Of a DNA stretch of 32,691 nucleotides, positions 1 to 8,026 are shown in pieces. The position numbers and the translations under genes were made by a program. Each line of letters opens with the position of its first letter. Within the stretch, counting starts at the first letter, position 1. Origin of the DNA: Allobosea sp. Root483D1 (GTDB lineage: Bacteria; Pseudomonadota; Alphaproteobacteria; Rhizobiales; Beijerinckiaceae); the NCBI RefSeq assembly GCF_001429505.1, contig NZ_LMJW01000022.1:330370-363060 (forward strand), written 5' to 3'. The notes beneath the pieces are model-generated. The model worked only from the letters and a program-made list of their open reading frames with translations. It ran no database searches and was not told the origin of the DNA.

Positions 1-1
1 A

Positions 2-85
2 CGGCCCGACCGCGTCTGGAACCGGATCCTGACCAACGCGCTTACGAGCTCGACTAGGACAAGAGGTCGGGAACCCGCCCCGTGA
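2..85 (+). CDS. 3' end of an unidentified gene (partial)
   Basis: This frame is open from the left edge to a TGA at 83-85. Its first 13 codons all end in G or C, which is what real genes in this window look like; the last 14 codons are less biased. It would encode the last 27 residues of a protein that starts outside the window. A competing frame beginning at base 1 ends at a TAG at 55-57 and has weaker codon bias. A short minus-strand frame over the same bases also stays open, so the strand is not certain. No family is recognisable. Confidence 0.3.
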   Translation, partial: RPDRVWNRILTNALTSSTRTRGREPAP

Positions 86-136
86 AAAAGGGCGCGAGCA
101 GCTGAGGTTTGAGCTCGACGAAATCAGACGCCCCGC

Positions 137-1219
137 CTACCGCCCCTTTCCCCTCAGCCCCTTCACCCTCGCCGTCTTTGCTCTGTTCTCCAGGTCGAGC
201 TTGCGCCAGCGTGCCAGACGCTCAGGGTCGATCACGCCTTTGGCAACTGCATCCTGAACCGCGCAGCCGGGTTCGTGCTCATGGCTGCAGTCGCGGAAGC
301 GGCAGAGCGGGCTTAGTTCCGTGATCTCGGCGAACAGCGTTTCGAGACCAGACGCCGCATCGCTGACGTGGAGCGTACGCATGCCCGGCGTATCAATCAC
401 CCAGCCGCCGCAGGCAATCGCATGCAGCGAGCGCGACGTCGTTGTGTGGCGCCCCTTAGCGTCGTGGGCGCGGATGTCGCCGGTCTGCTGCGGTTCGCCC
501 TCGATGGTGCCGGCAAGCGCGTTCACAAGCGTCGATTTGCCGACGCCGGACGACCCGACCAGCGCGAGGGTGCGGCCCTCGCCACACCAAGACGCGAACG
601 CAGCCGCCGCTTCAGAGCTGCGCGGATTGACGGTTGCAACAGCCAGCCCGCGCTGCAGGGCGGCGGCCTGATCGAGATAGGGCTGAACGTCCGGCACGAG
701 ATCGGCCTTGGTCAGCAAGATGACGGGCTCGGCTCCGCTCTCATTGGCCAGCGCGAGATAGCGCTCCAGGCGCGCGACGTTGAAATCAGCATTGCAGGAG
801 GTGACGATGAACAGCGTGTCGATATTGGCGCCGGCAAGCTGCGGCGTCAGGCTGCCCTCGGTGCGCCGCGCCAACACCGTCGCGCGCTCCAGCCGGCGCC
901 GTAGCAGATGTGTGCCGGGCTCCACCAGCACCCAATCACCCACCGTGAAGTCGCCCGTATTGGTATGGACCGGCAGCTTGAGCCTGATCGGCCCATCGGG
1001 CGTGATTGCGCTCATGCGGGTGCGGTGTACAGAGGAGATGCGCGCAGGCCGGAGGCAGGGGTCATCTGGTTCGCATTGATGTGCAAAGAAATCCGTCCAG
1101 CCCAGCGCCGCAAGCGACAGTGGTGCGGAGGCAGTGTCGACTTGCGTCACAGTATCGCCCCACCGCTCGGCGTCCTCGTCATGGGCGCCGATAGAGCGGG
1201 GTTTTAGGCTGGCTTGCAA
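137..1219 (-). CDS. rsgA: Ribosome small subunit-dependent GTPase A
   Basis: RsgA is a circularly permuted GTPase that binds the 30S subunit late in assembly and is stimulated by it. The 360-residue product has the expected layout. An N-terminal OB-like region covers about residues 75-125. The GTPase motifs follow in permuted order: TKAD at 170-173 (G4), the P-loop GSSGVGKST at 222-230 (G1) and DTPG at 276-279 (G3). A C-terminal zinc knuckle has C306, C311, H313 and C319. Length is normal for the family. The gene is alone on the minus strand, with the 3' end of an unidentified gene on its left and a DUF892 remnant on its right. Nothing looks damaged, and the assignment is firm. Confidence 0.95.
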   Translation of the reverse strand: MQASLKPRSIGAHDEDAERWGDTVTQVDTASAPLSLAALGWTDFFAHQCEPDDPCLRPARISSVHRTRMSAITPDGPIRLKLPVHTNTGDFTVGDWVLVEPGTHLLRRRLERATVLARRTEGSLTPQLAGANIDTLFIVTSCNADFNVARLERYLALANESGAEPVILLTKADLVPDVQPYLDQAAALQRGLAVATVNPRSSEAAAAFASWCGEGRTLALVGSSGVGKSTLVNALAGTIEGEPQQTGDIRAHDAKGRHTTTSRSLHAIACGGWVIDTPGMRTLHVSDAASGLETLFAEITELSPLCRFRDCSHEHEPGCAVQDAVAKGVIDPERLARWRKLDLENRAKTARVKGLRGKGR

Positions 1220-1253
1220 GCGCCGGAAGACGGAAAGTGAGCGCAGTCCCTGA

Positions 1254-1448
1254 CGCCGAACTCGCGGTCGCGCCAGCCCCGCGCTCGACGCCCGCTATGG
1301 CACCCTCAAGTCGTGGGCCCAGCAGCTGGGCCACAAGGACGCTGTCGCCCTACTCGACGCAACGCTCGCCGAGGAGACCAAGACAGACGAGTTGCTCACG
1401 AAAATCAGCAAATCGACGAATTCAGCGGCCGTCGCGAAGGCGGCGTGA
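1254..1448 (+). pseudogene. 3' remnant of a DUF892 (YciE/YciF-type) ferritin-like gene
   Basis: Read in the frame ending at TGA 1446-1448, the sequence gives RYGTLKSWAQQLG, a lysine-aspartate step, then LLDATLAEETKTDELLTKIS. This matches the last helices of the DUF892 ferritin-like family (YciE/YciF), which normally has about 160-170 residues. Only some 55 matching codons remain. There is no start codon, and a TGA lies in frame at 1251-1253. The typical HYE motif before RYGTL is lost. A good terminator follows at 1465-1504. These proteins are usually stress-induced. I read this as the 3' stump of a gene whose front was deleted when the neighbouring sequence was joined to it. Confidence 0.7.
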
Positions 1449-1464
1449 GTTCGATCAGCTTACG

Positions 1465-1504
1465 ATCAGGCCCGCCAAGCGCCATTCGGCGGGCCTGATT
1501 GTTT
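1465..1504 (+). terminator. Rho-independent terminator after the DUF892 remnant
   Basis: A perfect 12-bp stem (1465-1476 with 1488-1499) encloses an 11-base loop and is followed by TTGTTTG. It sits 16 bases after the remnant's stop codon. It has probably outlived the gene it served. Confidence 0.75.
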
Positions 1505-2098
1505 GTCGTGCGGGCGAAGCCGTCCAAGAAAAATGCGACAGGAAGCAGAATAATTATATAAACTGGATCGTATCAAATAAAAATAACGCGCGTAATCAAC
1601 CTGTTGCAATGCTTTATATGAGAAAATTCCTTTCAAAATCTAACTTTGAACGCATTTCGAAAATAAAAATATCTTAGTGTATTGTTTAATGCCAAACTGA
1701 TCCTATATCCGAGCCTTGGCGGTCAGCGATCAAAACGCTAATCGCACGCCGGGGTATTGCCGTGAAACGCTTTCCCGGTTTGTCGGGAATCTCTGACGCT
1801 TCGAAATCATACCATGAGGCATGAGGTCGTCGCGGCCGATCGCGTCACGGAATCTCCGTCCGCTTTTCGTTTCCATTTCTACCGCCGGACTTCGAGGCGC
1901 GCAGGCAGCCTCACTGCAGCCCTTGAGAAGGACTGCCAGCTGTTGTGATCGTCGAGAACTAAAAAAATCCCGGTTCAAGAGACTGAGCCCGAGGGAATCC
2001 GATGTCTCCCGCCGACATCAATGCTTTGCCGGCCCCGCCGCAGCGCCGTTCGACAATTCTGTCGAGCTTGTCGAAGCCCGGCGACTTTGGAGTTCGCT
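1505..2098. other. Gene-free interval with an AT-rich patch
   Basis: No convincing gene is visible in these 594 bases. Roughly 1528-1712 is strikingly AT-rich compared with the surrounding DNA and contains runs such as AATTATATAAACT. From about 1715 the composition returns to normal. Short open frames on both strands (for example 1730-1978 minus) lack a ribosome site, codon bias or recognisable protein. The leader of the mannose operon must lie in the right part, but I could not pick a clear promoter. Confidence 0.5.
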
Positions 2099-3055
2099 AT
2101 GGCTCTCGAACCGGCTCGCTTGCAGGCCGTACCTAAACCCTGGGGGGCACACGACCTCCAGCCGTGGAGCGGAACCGATCATCAAGGCGTCACCATCGGT
2201 GAAATCTGGTTCCAGCGTCACGATCCGGCTGTTGAGTCTGCCTTGCTGTTCAAGCTGCTGTTCACGCGCGAGGCCCTGTCGATCCAGGTGCATCCGGATG
2301 ACGATGCCGCCCGGGCCATGGGGCTAACACGGGGCAAAACCGAAGCCTGGTACGTGCTTGCTGCCGAGCCCGGCGCCACGGTGGCGGTCGGGCTGCTGGC
2401 ATCACTCTCACAGGCGCAATTGCGAGCCGCGATCGGCGACGGCTCCATTCTCCAGCAGGTTTCCTGGCGAAAAGTCGTCGAGGGGGATGTCATCTTCGTC
2501 CCGGCCGGGACGATCCATGCGATCGGCCCGGGTCTCGTGCTGGCCGAGATTCAGCAGCGCAGTGACACCACCTTCCGCCTGTTCGATCACGGCCGCGGTC
2601 GCGAGCTCCACATCGAATCCGGCATTGCCGCCGCCAATGCCGGGCCGGCTGCGGAGCAGGCGCCGCAGCGGGGGCTCGGTAACGCCAGGACCCTGCTCGT
2701 GGCGAGTGCCTTCTTCGTGCTTGAACGGCTCGAGCTCGCGCCGGGATCGGTGTGGAAACTGCGGGCGCGACCGGAGACCTGGCTGATCGTCATCGCCGGC
2801 GATGGTTGTCTGGGTCCGATGCAGGCAGGCGTCGGCGATGGCTGCTTCGCCGAAGCCGAAACCATGCGCATCGCGGCGGGGCAGCAGGGTCTGACCTGCC
2901 TCATAGCCTATGCGGCCGCGGTGCCCAGTGGCGACCTGCTTCGTCCGCTGGCAGCGAACGATGCCCTCACATCGACGAGCGCGGAATCTCGCCGACGCCT
3001 CGCGCTCGCCGCACCGGCGGTTTCGCCTATTCCCCTTATGGAGGCACGACCTTGA
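2099..3055 (+). CDS. manA: Mannose-6-phosphate isomerase, class I
   Basis: The enzyme interconverts mannose 6-phosphate and fructose 6-phosphate, which links central metabolism to mannose-containing glycans. The 318-residue protein is a short cupin-type form. Likely zinc ligands are Q63 and H65 (in SIQVHPDD), E82 (in GKTEAWY) and H140 (in PAGTIHAIG). The conserved segment QQRSDTTFRLFDHGR runs from residue 152. I chose ATG 2099 because GGAG lies six bases upstream at 2089-2092 and family similarity begins just after it; the open frame extends further upstream without support. The stop overlaps the TTG start of the next gene, so the two are probably translationally coupled. The last 30 residues are low-complexity. 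Confidence 0.88.
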   Translation: MALEPARLQAVPKPWGAHDLQPWSGTDHQGVTIGEIWFQRHDPAVESALLFKLLFTREALSIQVHPDDDAARAMGLTRGKTEAWYVLAAEPGATVAVGLLASLSQAQLRAAIGDGSILQQVSWRKVVEGDVIFVPAGTIHAIGPGLVLAEIQQRSDTTFRLFDHGRGRELHIESGIAAANAGPAAEQAPQRGLGNARTLLVASAFFVLERLELAPGSVWKLRARPETWLIVIAGDGCLGPMQAGVGDGCFAEAETMRIAAGQQGLTCLIAYAAAVPSGDLLRPLAANDALTSTSAESRRRLALAAPAVSPIPLMEARP

Positions 3056-5334
3056 ACCCGCTTCACCGCATCGCCTTCATCGGCAACTCACTGCCGCGCC
3101 GCTGCGGCATCGCGACCTTCACCACGGACCTGCAGCAGGCGGTCGCCGCATCGGACCTTGATCTGGCGACCTCCATCGTGGCGATGAACGATGGTGAGAG
3201 GTACGACTATCCGGGCTCCGTCGGCTTTCAGATCCAGGACGACCGGGTCCCAGATTATGCGCGTGCCGCCGACTTCCTGAATGACGGCCGGTTCGACGTT
3301 GTCTCCCTGCAGCACGAATTCGGGATCTTCGGCGGCGAAGCGGGCGCGCATCTCACAGGATTGCTGTCACGTTTGACGATGCCGGTCGTGACCACGCTCC
3401 ATACCGTTCTGTCGGAGCCAAGCCCCGCACAACGCAGCGTCATGGAGCGGATCGTCGATTCCTCCTCTCGGGTCGTCGTCATGGCCGAGAAAGGGCGCGA
3501 CTTGCTGCGCACGATCTATCGGCTTCCCGCCGACAAGATCGAGGTGATCGCGCACGGCATTCCCGATTTCGCCTTCGTCGAACCGGACGATGCCAAGGCC
3601 AGGCACGGCTTCGCCGGCCGCTCGGTCATCCTGACCTTCGGCCTGCTATCGCCCAACAAGGGCATCGAGGTGATGATCGATGCGATGCCCTCGATCCTGA
3701 GACGCCGACCCGATGCGGTCTACGTCGTCCTGGGTGCAACGCACCCTCATCTCGTCCGCGAGCAGGGCGAGACCTATCGCATCGGCTTGCAGAAGCGTGT
3801 CCACGAGCTCGGCATCGAGGATCATGTCGTCTTCCTCGACCAGTTCGTCGATCGCGAGACGCTGCTGGGCTTCATTTCCATGTGCGACGTCTACGTCACG
3901 CCCTATCTAAAATTGGCGCAGATGACCTCGGGCACGCTGGCCTACAGTTTCGGGCTCGGAAAGGCTGTCGTCTCGACACCGTATTGGCATGCCCAGGAAC
4001 TGCTTGCCGACGGCCGCGGCGTTCTGGTGCCGTTCGGCGACGTCGTCGCGACCGGCAACGAGATCGCGGCCTTGCTGACCGATGCCGAGCGGCGGCAGGC
4101 CATGCGCCGGCGCGCCTATGCCAGCAGCCGCTCGATGACCTGGGAACAGACCGCAAAGCGCTACCTCGCCACATTCGAGACGGCGCGCCGCGGCCGTTTG
4201 CTGAACGTCGTTGCCGGACCGGCGCAGGCAAGGCCGTTCGCCCAGCCGTCCGCTCCGCCGGAGCTGCGCACCGAGCATCTCCATTGCATGTGCGACGATA
4301 CCGGCCTGTTCCAGCATGCCGTTCATTCCGTGCCAGATCGCACGCACGGCTACTGCGTCGACGATAACGCCCGCGCGCTGCTGCTCGCGTGCGCTCTCGG
4401 CGGAGGCGGCGAGCAACGCCTGCCCGAGCCGCTGACGGCGCGCTTCGCGTCCTTCGTCCAGCACGCCTGGAATCCGCAGGCGCAGCGCTTCCGCAATTTC
4501 ATGAGCTTCGATCGACGCTGGCTCGAGGAGGTCGGCTCGGAAGACAGCCATGGCCGCACGCTCTGGGCTCTAGGCGAGTGCGCGCGCAGCGACACCTGCC
4601 CATCGCGGCGGCGCTGGGCGACAGCGCTGTTCGCCGATGCCTTGCCCATCGTCGAGAGCTTCAGCTCACCCCGCGCCTGGAGTTTCGCTTTGCTCGGCCT
4701 CGACGCCTACTGCGCCGTAGTCGCGGCGCCGCCCTCGACCACTCGGCTAAGATCCTTGCTGGCGGACCGCCTGCTCGGCTTGTTGTCGACGGTCGAGACA
4801 CCGGACTGGGTCTGGTTCGAGGAAGGTCTCTCCTACGATAACGCCCGGCTGCCCCAGGCACTGCTCGCCACCGGGCTTTCGATGCAGGCTCCCGCCTATG
4901 TCGAAGCCGGCCTGCGCTCGCTGCGCTGGCTGGTCGAGGTGCAGAGCACGCCTGCCGGCCTGTTCAGGCCGGTCGGCTCGGACAGCTTCAGCGACAGGCT
5001 CAGCCCGCCGAAGGCATTCGACCAGCAGCCGCTGGAAGCCACGGCGACCATCTCGGCCTGCCTCGCTGCCTGGCGCGCCGATGGCGACCCGCAATGGCGG
5101 GCCGAAGCTGTGCGCGCCTTCGCCTGGTTCATGGGCGAGAACGACTTGTCGACGCCGCTGGTCGATCTGGATACCGGCGCCTGCCGCGACGGCCTGCACC
5201 GTGACCGACCCAATGAGAACCGCGGCGGCGAATCCGTGGTATCCTACCTTCTCAGCCTCGCCGAGATTCGCCAGCTGTCCCGCATGAGCGGGGACCGCCC
5301 GAAACTGGCGCCGCTTCGGGTCTTGCACGCCTGA
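3052..5334 (+). CDS. Two-domain GT4 glycosyltransferase with C-terminal helical domain
   Basis: The 760-residue protein joins two parts. Residues 1-390 form a GT-B glycosyltransferase of family 4: a glycine-rich start (FIGNSLPRRCGIATF), the nucleotide-sugar lobe with TFGLLSPNKG, then the stretch LAQMTSGTLAYSFGLGKAVV. Residues about 410-745 are rich in tryptophan, histidine and paired acidic residues and look like an alpha-helical toroid such as those in glycoside hydrolases. I cannot name this domain precisely. Start TTG 3052 is preceded by GGAGG at 3040-3044 and overlaps the manA stop. Lying between manA and a GH130 gene, it is most simply a mannosyltransferase using GDP-mannose or mannose 1-phosphate-derived donors, but donor and acceptor are inferred. 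No signal peptide, so cytoplasmic. Confidence 0.82.
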   Translation: MNPLHRIAFIGNSLPRRCGIATFTTDLQQAVAASDLDLATSIVAMNDGERYDYPGSVGFQIQDDRVPDYARAADFLNDGRFDVVSLQHEFGIFGGEAGAHLTGLLSRLTMPVVTTLHTVLSEPSPAQRSVMERIVDSSSRVVVMAEKGRDLLRTIYRLPADKIEVIAHGIPDFAFVEPDDAKARHGFAGRSVILTFGLLSPNKGIEVMIDAMPSILRRRPDAVYVVLGATHPHLVREQGETYRIGLQKRVHELGIEDHVVFLDQFVDRETLLGFISMCDVYVTPYLKLAQMTSGTLAYSFGLGKAVVSTPYWHAQELLADGRGVLVPFGDVVATGNEIAALLTDAERRQAMRRRAYASSRSMTWEQTAKRYLATFETARRGRLLNVVAGPAQARPFAQPSAPPELRTEHLHCMCDDTGLFQHAVHSVPDRTHGYCVDDNARALLLACALGGGGEQRLPEPLTARFASFVQHAWNPQAQRFRNFMSFDRRWLEEVGSEDSHGRTLWALGECARSDTCPSRRRWATALFADALPIVESFSSPRAWSFALLGLDAYCAVVAAPPSTTRLRSLLADRLLGLLSTVETPDWVWFEEGLSYDNARLPQALLATGLSMQAPAYVEAGLRSLRWLVEVQSTPAGLFRPVGSDSFSDRLSPPKAFDQQPLEATATISACLAAWRADGDPQWRAEAVRAFAWFMGENDLSTPLVDLDTGACRDGLHRDRPNENRGGESVVSYLLSLAEIRQLSRMSGDRPKLAPLRVLHA

Positions 5335-5371
5335 GCCTTCGGCGATCCGCACAAACCGACTTGGGGGCGAC

Positions 5372-6715
5372 GTGTCGCAAGCCACCTTCCTGAACCGGCA
5401 GGCCTTGCACCTGTATCCGGATCCCGCCCGGGTCGTGGTGCGCCGCTTCGGGCCCTCGCCCGATCCGCGCGACATGAACCCCACGGACAAGCTCCGTGCG
5501 AACCACATCGTCGCTCGTGTGACGGCACTGGACCATGAAACGGCAGCAAGCCAGCTCGCCGAGGTGCTGGAGAACTTCAACGGCCGGCACCGAAACCTGC
5601 TGGAGCGCTTCGAGGCGCGCGCCGACGAGATGGAGGAGGTGTTCACGGCCCACGGCGCGTTCACCAAGACGCAGCGCCAGTTGGTCGGGTCCTATTTCCT
5701 GCACGAGTATTCGTTCGAGGCGGCGGCGCTCTTCAACCCAAGCATCGTTTTACACCCCGACCAGTCCGGTGCTCCGTCAGGCGGTTGTCGCTTCGTTCTC
5801 AGCGTGCGCGCGGTCGGCGAGGGCCATATCTCGTCCCTGACCTTCCGCTCGGGCACGGTCGCTGCCGACGGCAGCCTGAGCGTCGATCCGACCTCGCGCC
5901 TCGCGACGATCGCGACCTTCCGCAACCGCATGGTGCGCGTCGATGGCGACGACGTCGAGGTGGTGTTCTCCCCGGAGGGCGACATCAGCGAGCGAGTGAT
6001 CTTTCCGATCACGGCCTCGCAGTCGAACGGCATCGAGGATGCGCGCTTCGTCGCGTTCGACGAGGGTGGGCGTACCGTGTTTCGGGCGACCTACACGGCC
6101 TATAACGGCAGGGGAATCCGCTCCGAGCTGATCGAGACCACCGACTTCCTGTCCTTCCGGATGTCACCGCTGCGGGGCAGCGCCGCCGTGAACAAGGGTA
6201 TGGCCCTGTTTCCGCGCAAGATCGGCGGCCGCTACGCCATGATCGCGCGGCAGGACAACGAGAACCTCTATCTCGTCTATTCGGACGACCTGATGAACTG
6301 GGACGGCGGCGTCGCAATCCTGAAGCCGCAATATCCCTGGGAGTTCATTCAGATCGGGACCTGCGGTTCGCCGATCGAGCTCGATGAGGGCTGGCTGCTG
6401 TTCACCCATGGCGTCGGCCCGGTGCGGCGCTATGCAATCGGCGCCGTCCTTCTCGACAAGAAGGATCCGTCGCGGGTGCTCGCGCGCTCACGCGAACCTC
6501 TGGTCCGACCGGAGCCGTCCGAGCGCGAGGGCTACGTTCCCAACGTCGTCTACACCTGCGGTGCGATGCGTCATGGCGGGCAGATCGTCCTGCCCTACGC
6601 AGTCTCCGACACCTACTGCAATTTCGCGACGATCAGGATCGAAGCGCTTCTGCAGGCCCTGGATCCCGTCGTTGCGGAAGAGACGCACTATGTGCGGCAG
6701 GCCGCCTCTCCGTGA
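5372..6715 (+). CDS. Glycoside hydrolase family 130 protein (beta-mannoside phosphorylase or hydrolase)
   Basis: GH130 enzymes are five-bladed beta-propellers that phosphorolyse or hydrolyse beta-1,2- or beta-1,4-mannosides. This 447-residue protein shows the family signatures: SNGIEDARF at 218-226 with the probable proton-donor aspartate D223, YTAYNG at 241-246, GRYAMIARQD at 286-295, and GYVPNVVYTCGA at 387-398 followed by LPYAVSD. About 100 extra residues precede the propeller. GTG 5372 has a GGGGG ribosome site nine bases away in the 37-base gap after the glycosyltransferase. Whether it is a phosphorylase or a hydrolase depends on phosphate-binding residues I cannot verify here. Its place after manA and a GT4 gene suggests turnover of the product made by the GT4 enzyme. 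Confidence 0.85.
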   Translation: MSQATFLNRQALHLYPDPARVVVRRFGPSPDPRDMNPTDKLRANHIVARVTALDHETAASQLAEVLENFNGRHRNLLERFEARADEMEEVFTAHGAFTKTQRQLVGSYFLHEYSFEAAALFNPSIVLHPDQSGAPSGGCRFVLSVRAVGEGHISSLTFRSGTVAADGSLSVDPTSRLATIATFRNRMVRVDGDDVEVVFSPEGDISERVIFPITASQSNGIEDARFVAFDEGGRTVFRATYTAYNGRGIRSELIETTDFLSFRMSPLRGSAAVNKGMALFPRKIGGRYAMIARQDNENLYLVYSDDLMNWDGGVAILKPQYPWEFIQIGTCGSPIELDEGWLLFTHGVGPVRRYAIGAVLLDKKDPSRVLARSREPLVRPEPSEREGYVPNVVYTCGAMRHGGQIVLPYAVSDTYCNFATIRIEALLQALDPVVAEETHYVRQAASP

Positions 6716-6729
6716 AAAGGAACATGGAA

Positions 6730-6969
6730 ATGACCCGACATCAGCCCGTGATCCAACGCTCGATCGAGCTTGGGGATGTGGTCCGGCTGTCCTTCGGCTT
6801 CGCCGATCAATCCGGTGCCGGCGAGTATGAGGTCGTGAGGATCATGCCGACGCGTGCAAGCGGCGAGCGCGAATACCGCGTTCGCGGAGCCGATGGCCAT
6901 GAACGGGCGATCGGGCACGATCAGATTGTTTCGGACAATCTCGAATCGGTGCGCAGCCCCGCCGGGTGA
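6730..6969 (+). CDS. Small conserved hypothetical protein
   Basis: This 79-residue protein has alternating hydrophobic and charged residues (DVVRLSFGF, GEYEVVRIMP, EREYRVRG), which suggests a small beta-barrel such as an SH3-like fold. No function is recognised. ATG 6730 is preferred over ATG 6724 because the AAAGGA at 6716-6721 is eight bases from the former and only two from the latter. It starts 14 bases after the GH130 stop and is likely co-transcribed with it. Confidence 0.6.
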   Translation: MTRHQPVIQRSIELGDVVRLSFGFADQSGAGEYEVVRIMPTRASGEREYRVRGADGHERAIGHDQIVSDNLESVRSPAG

Positions 6970-7023
6970 TGCTCACTGCGAGGCTGATCTCATCCCGCAA
7001 GCCGCCCCCTCTGGAGAAGACAC

Positions 7024-7248
7024 TTGGCAGAGAACTCGAGATCCCGCGTGACGGCAGATGCCGCGTTCCTGAGGACGCAAACCCAGTCATTGACGCGCAA
7101 CCGCGTCCTTTCCGAAACGGAGACCATCAACCAGGCGCGCGACGTCAACACAGCGCGCTTGAAAGAGCTTCGGCTGCAGAAGGAGGCGGCAGAGCGCGCC
7201 GCTGCGGCATCCGCGCCACCGACGCCCAAGCGCAAACGAACTGTTTGA
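7024..7248 (+). CDS. Small hypothetical coiled protein
   Basis: The 74-residue product is charged and rich in alanine, arginine and glutamate. A probable helix spans residues 25-60 (LSETETINQARDVNTARLKE onward) and a basic PKRKRTV tail ends it. The start is TTG 7024 with GGAG at 7013-7016. I recall similar short proteins in Hyphomicrobiales but no assigned function. It follows the previous small gene by 54 bases. Confidence 0.5.
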   Translation: MAENSRSRVTADAAFLRTQTQSLTRNRVLSETETINQARDVNTARLKELRLQKEAAERAAAASAPPTPKRKRTV

Positions 7249-7357
7249 CCGGCTCGATGCCCGTTTCCGGGGCCTCGACGACAAGACCGCTGTTCCGGCG
7301 GGTTGAAGCCCGCACCTTGAGCCCGCCGGATTGCGGGTTCCGACCAACGGAGTTCGC

Positions 7358-7618
7358 TTGGATATCGATGTCACGCAGAAGCCGGATGGAACGACCTGGT
7401 CGCTGACCGATCTGCTCGGCCGCGATATGGGATATATCGCGGACCGGGCGACTGGCGAGTTTATGATCTATCCGGCAGGCCATGCACTGCACACGATGGA
7501 GGCCATGCGGCGGGGGCCCTTCAAATCCCTTGATGATGCGCTCGCCGAGATTGAGCGCTTTACGCGAGGCACCTGTCGACGGCCGTCCGCAGATGAAGGG
7601 CCTGCTGCCGGTGGTTGA
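7358..7618 (+). CDS. Small hypothetical protein
   Basis: The 86-residue product starts MDIDVTQKPDGTTWSLTDLL and has a central segment MGYIADRATGEFMIYP typical of a small beta-sheet protein, then a helix (FKSLDDALAEIERFTRG). The TTG at 7358 is chosen because GGAG (7349-7352) stands six bases ahead. The frame is open upstream to TTG 7331 but without a ribosome site. No family is recognised. It is the last of three small plus-strand genes behind the GH130 gene. Confidence 0.5.
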   Translation: MDIDVTQKPDGTTWSLTDLLGRDMGYIADRATGEFMIYPAGHALHTMEAMRRGPFKSLDDALAEIERFTRGTCRRPSADEGPAAGG

Positions 7619-7649
7619 GCAAAGCCGAGCGGCTCCCCGTCAGGGCGGA

Positions 7650-7916
7650 TCAAACCGGCTCGGGGTCTACACCTTCGATGCGCCGCTTCAGCGGTGTGTC
7701 ATCCGGCAGGTCGATCAGCCTTGCCTTGCGCGAAGCCTTGGCCTGATCCGAGATCGGAAGCCCCGACAGTGCTTCATCGATATGACTGCCCGCCACCGAG
7801 CGCGCCTTGCGCTGCTGCCGCTTCCTGACGATATTGCGCGGCGCATCTGCGGGGAGCGACAGTTCCATATCGTGATCGACGGGTGGTGTCGGCGGAGTGG
7901 TCGTGGAAATGGTCAT
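7650..7916 (-). CDS. Small basic hypothetical protein
   Basis: The frame encodes 88 residues with a proline/threonine-rich start (TISTTTPPTPPVDHD) and a basic middle (VRKRQQRKARS), then IDLPDDTPLKRRIEGVDPEPV. It lies alone on the minus strand in a gap between plus-strand genes. There is no clear ribosome site. GGAAC at 7950-7946 and GGTT at 7928-7925, 17 bases apart on the minus strand, resemble the GGAAC/cGTT promoter of the alphaproteobacterial general stress sigma factor EcfG. That would give an almost leaderless message. Existence of the gene is uncertain. Confidence 0.42.
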   Translation of the reverse strand: MTISTTTPPTPPVDHDMELSLPADAPRNIVRKRQQRKARSVAGSHIDEALSGLPISDQAKASRKARLIDLPDDTPLKRRIEGVDPEPV

Positions 7917-8026
7917 GACGAGCTAACCGCCGCCGGAGCCCTTTTGTTCCAGCCTGCGGCCTTAGGTTCGGCGCGGAACCGGTTCGGCGAAGAGCAGAGA
8001 GAATTGGCGCTTGCGATGACGCGGCG

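Noticed and set aside
1730..1978. 82-codon open frame on the minus strand in the gene-free interval
   Set aside because: No ribosome site, no GC-biased codon use, no recognisable protein.
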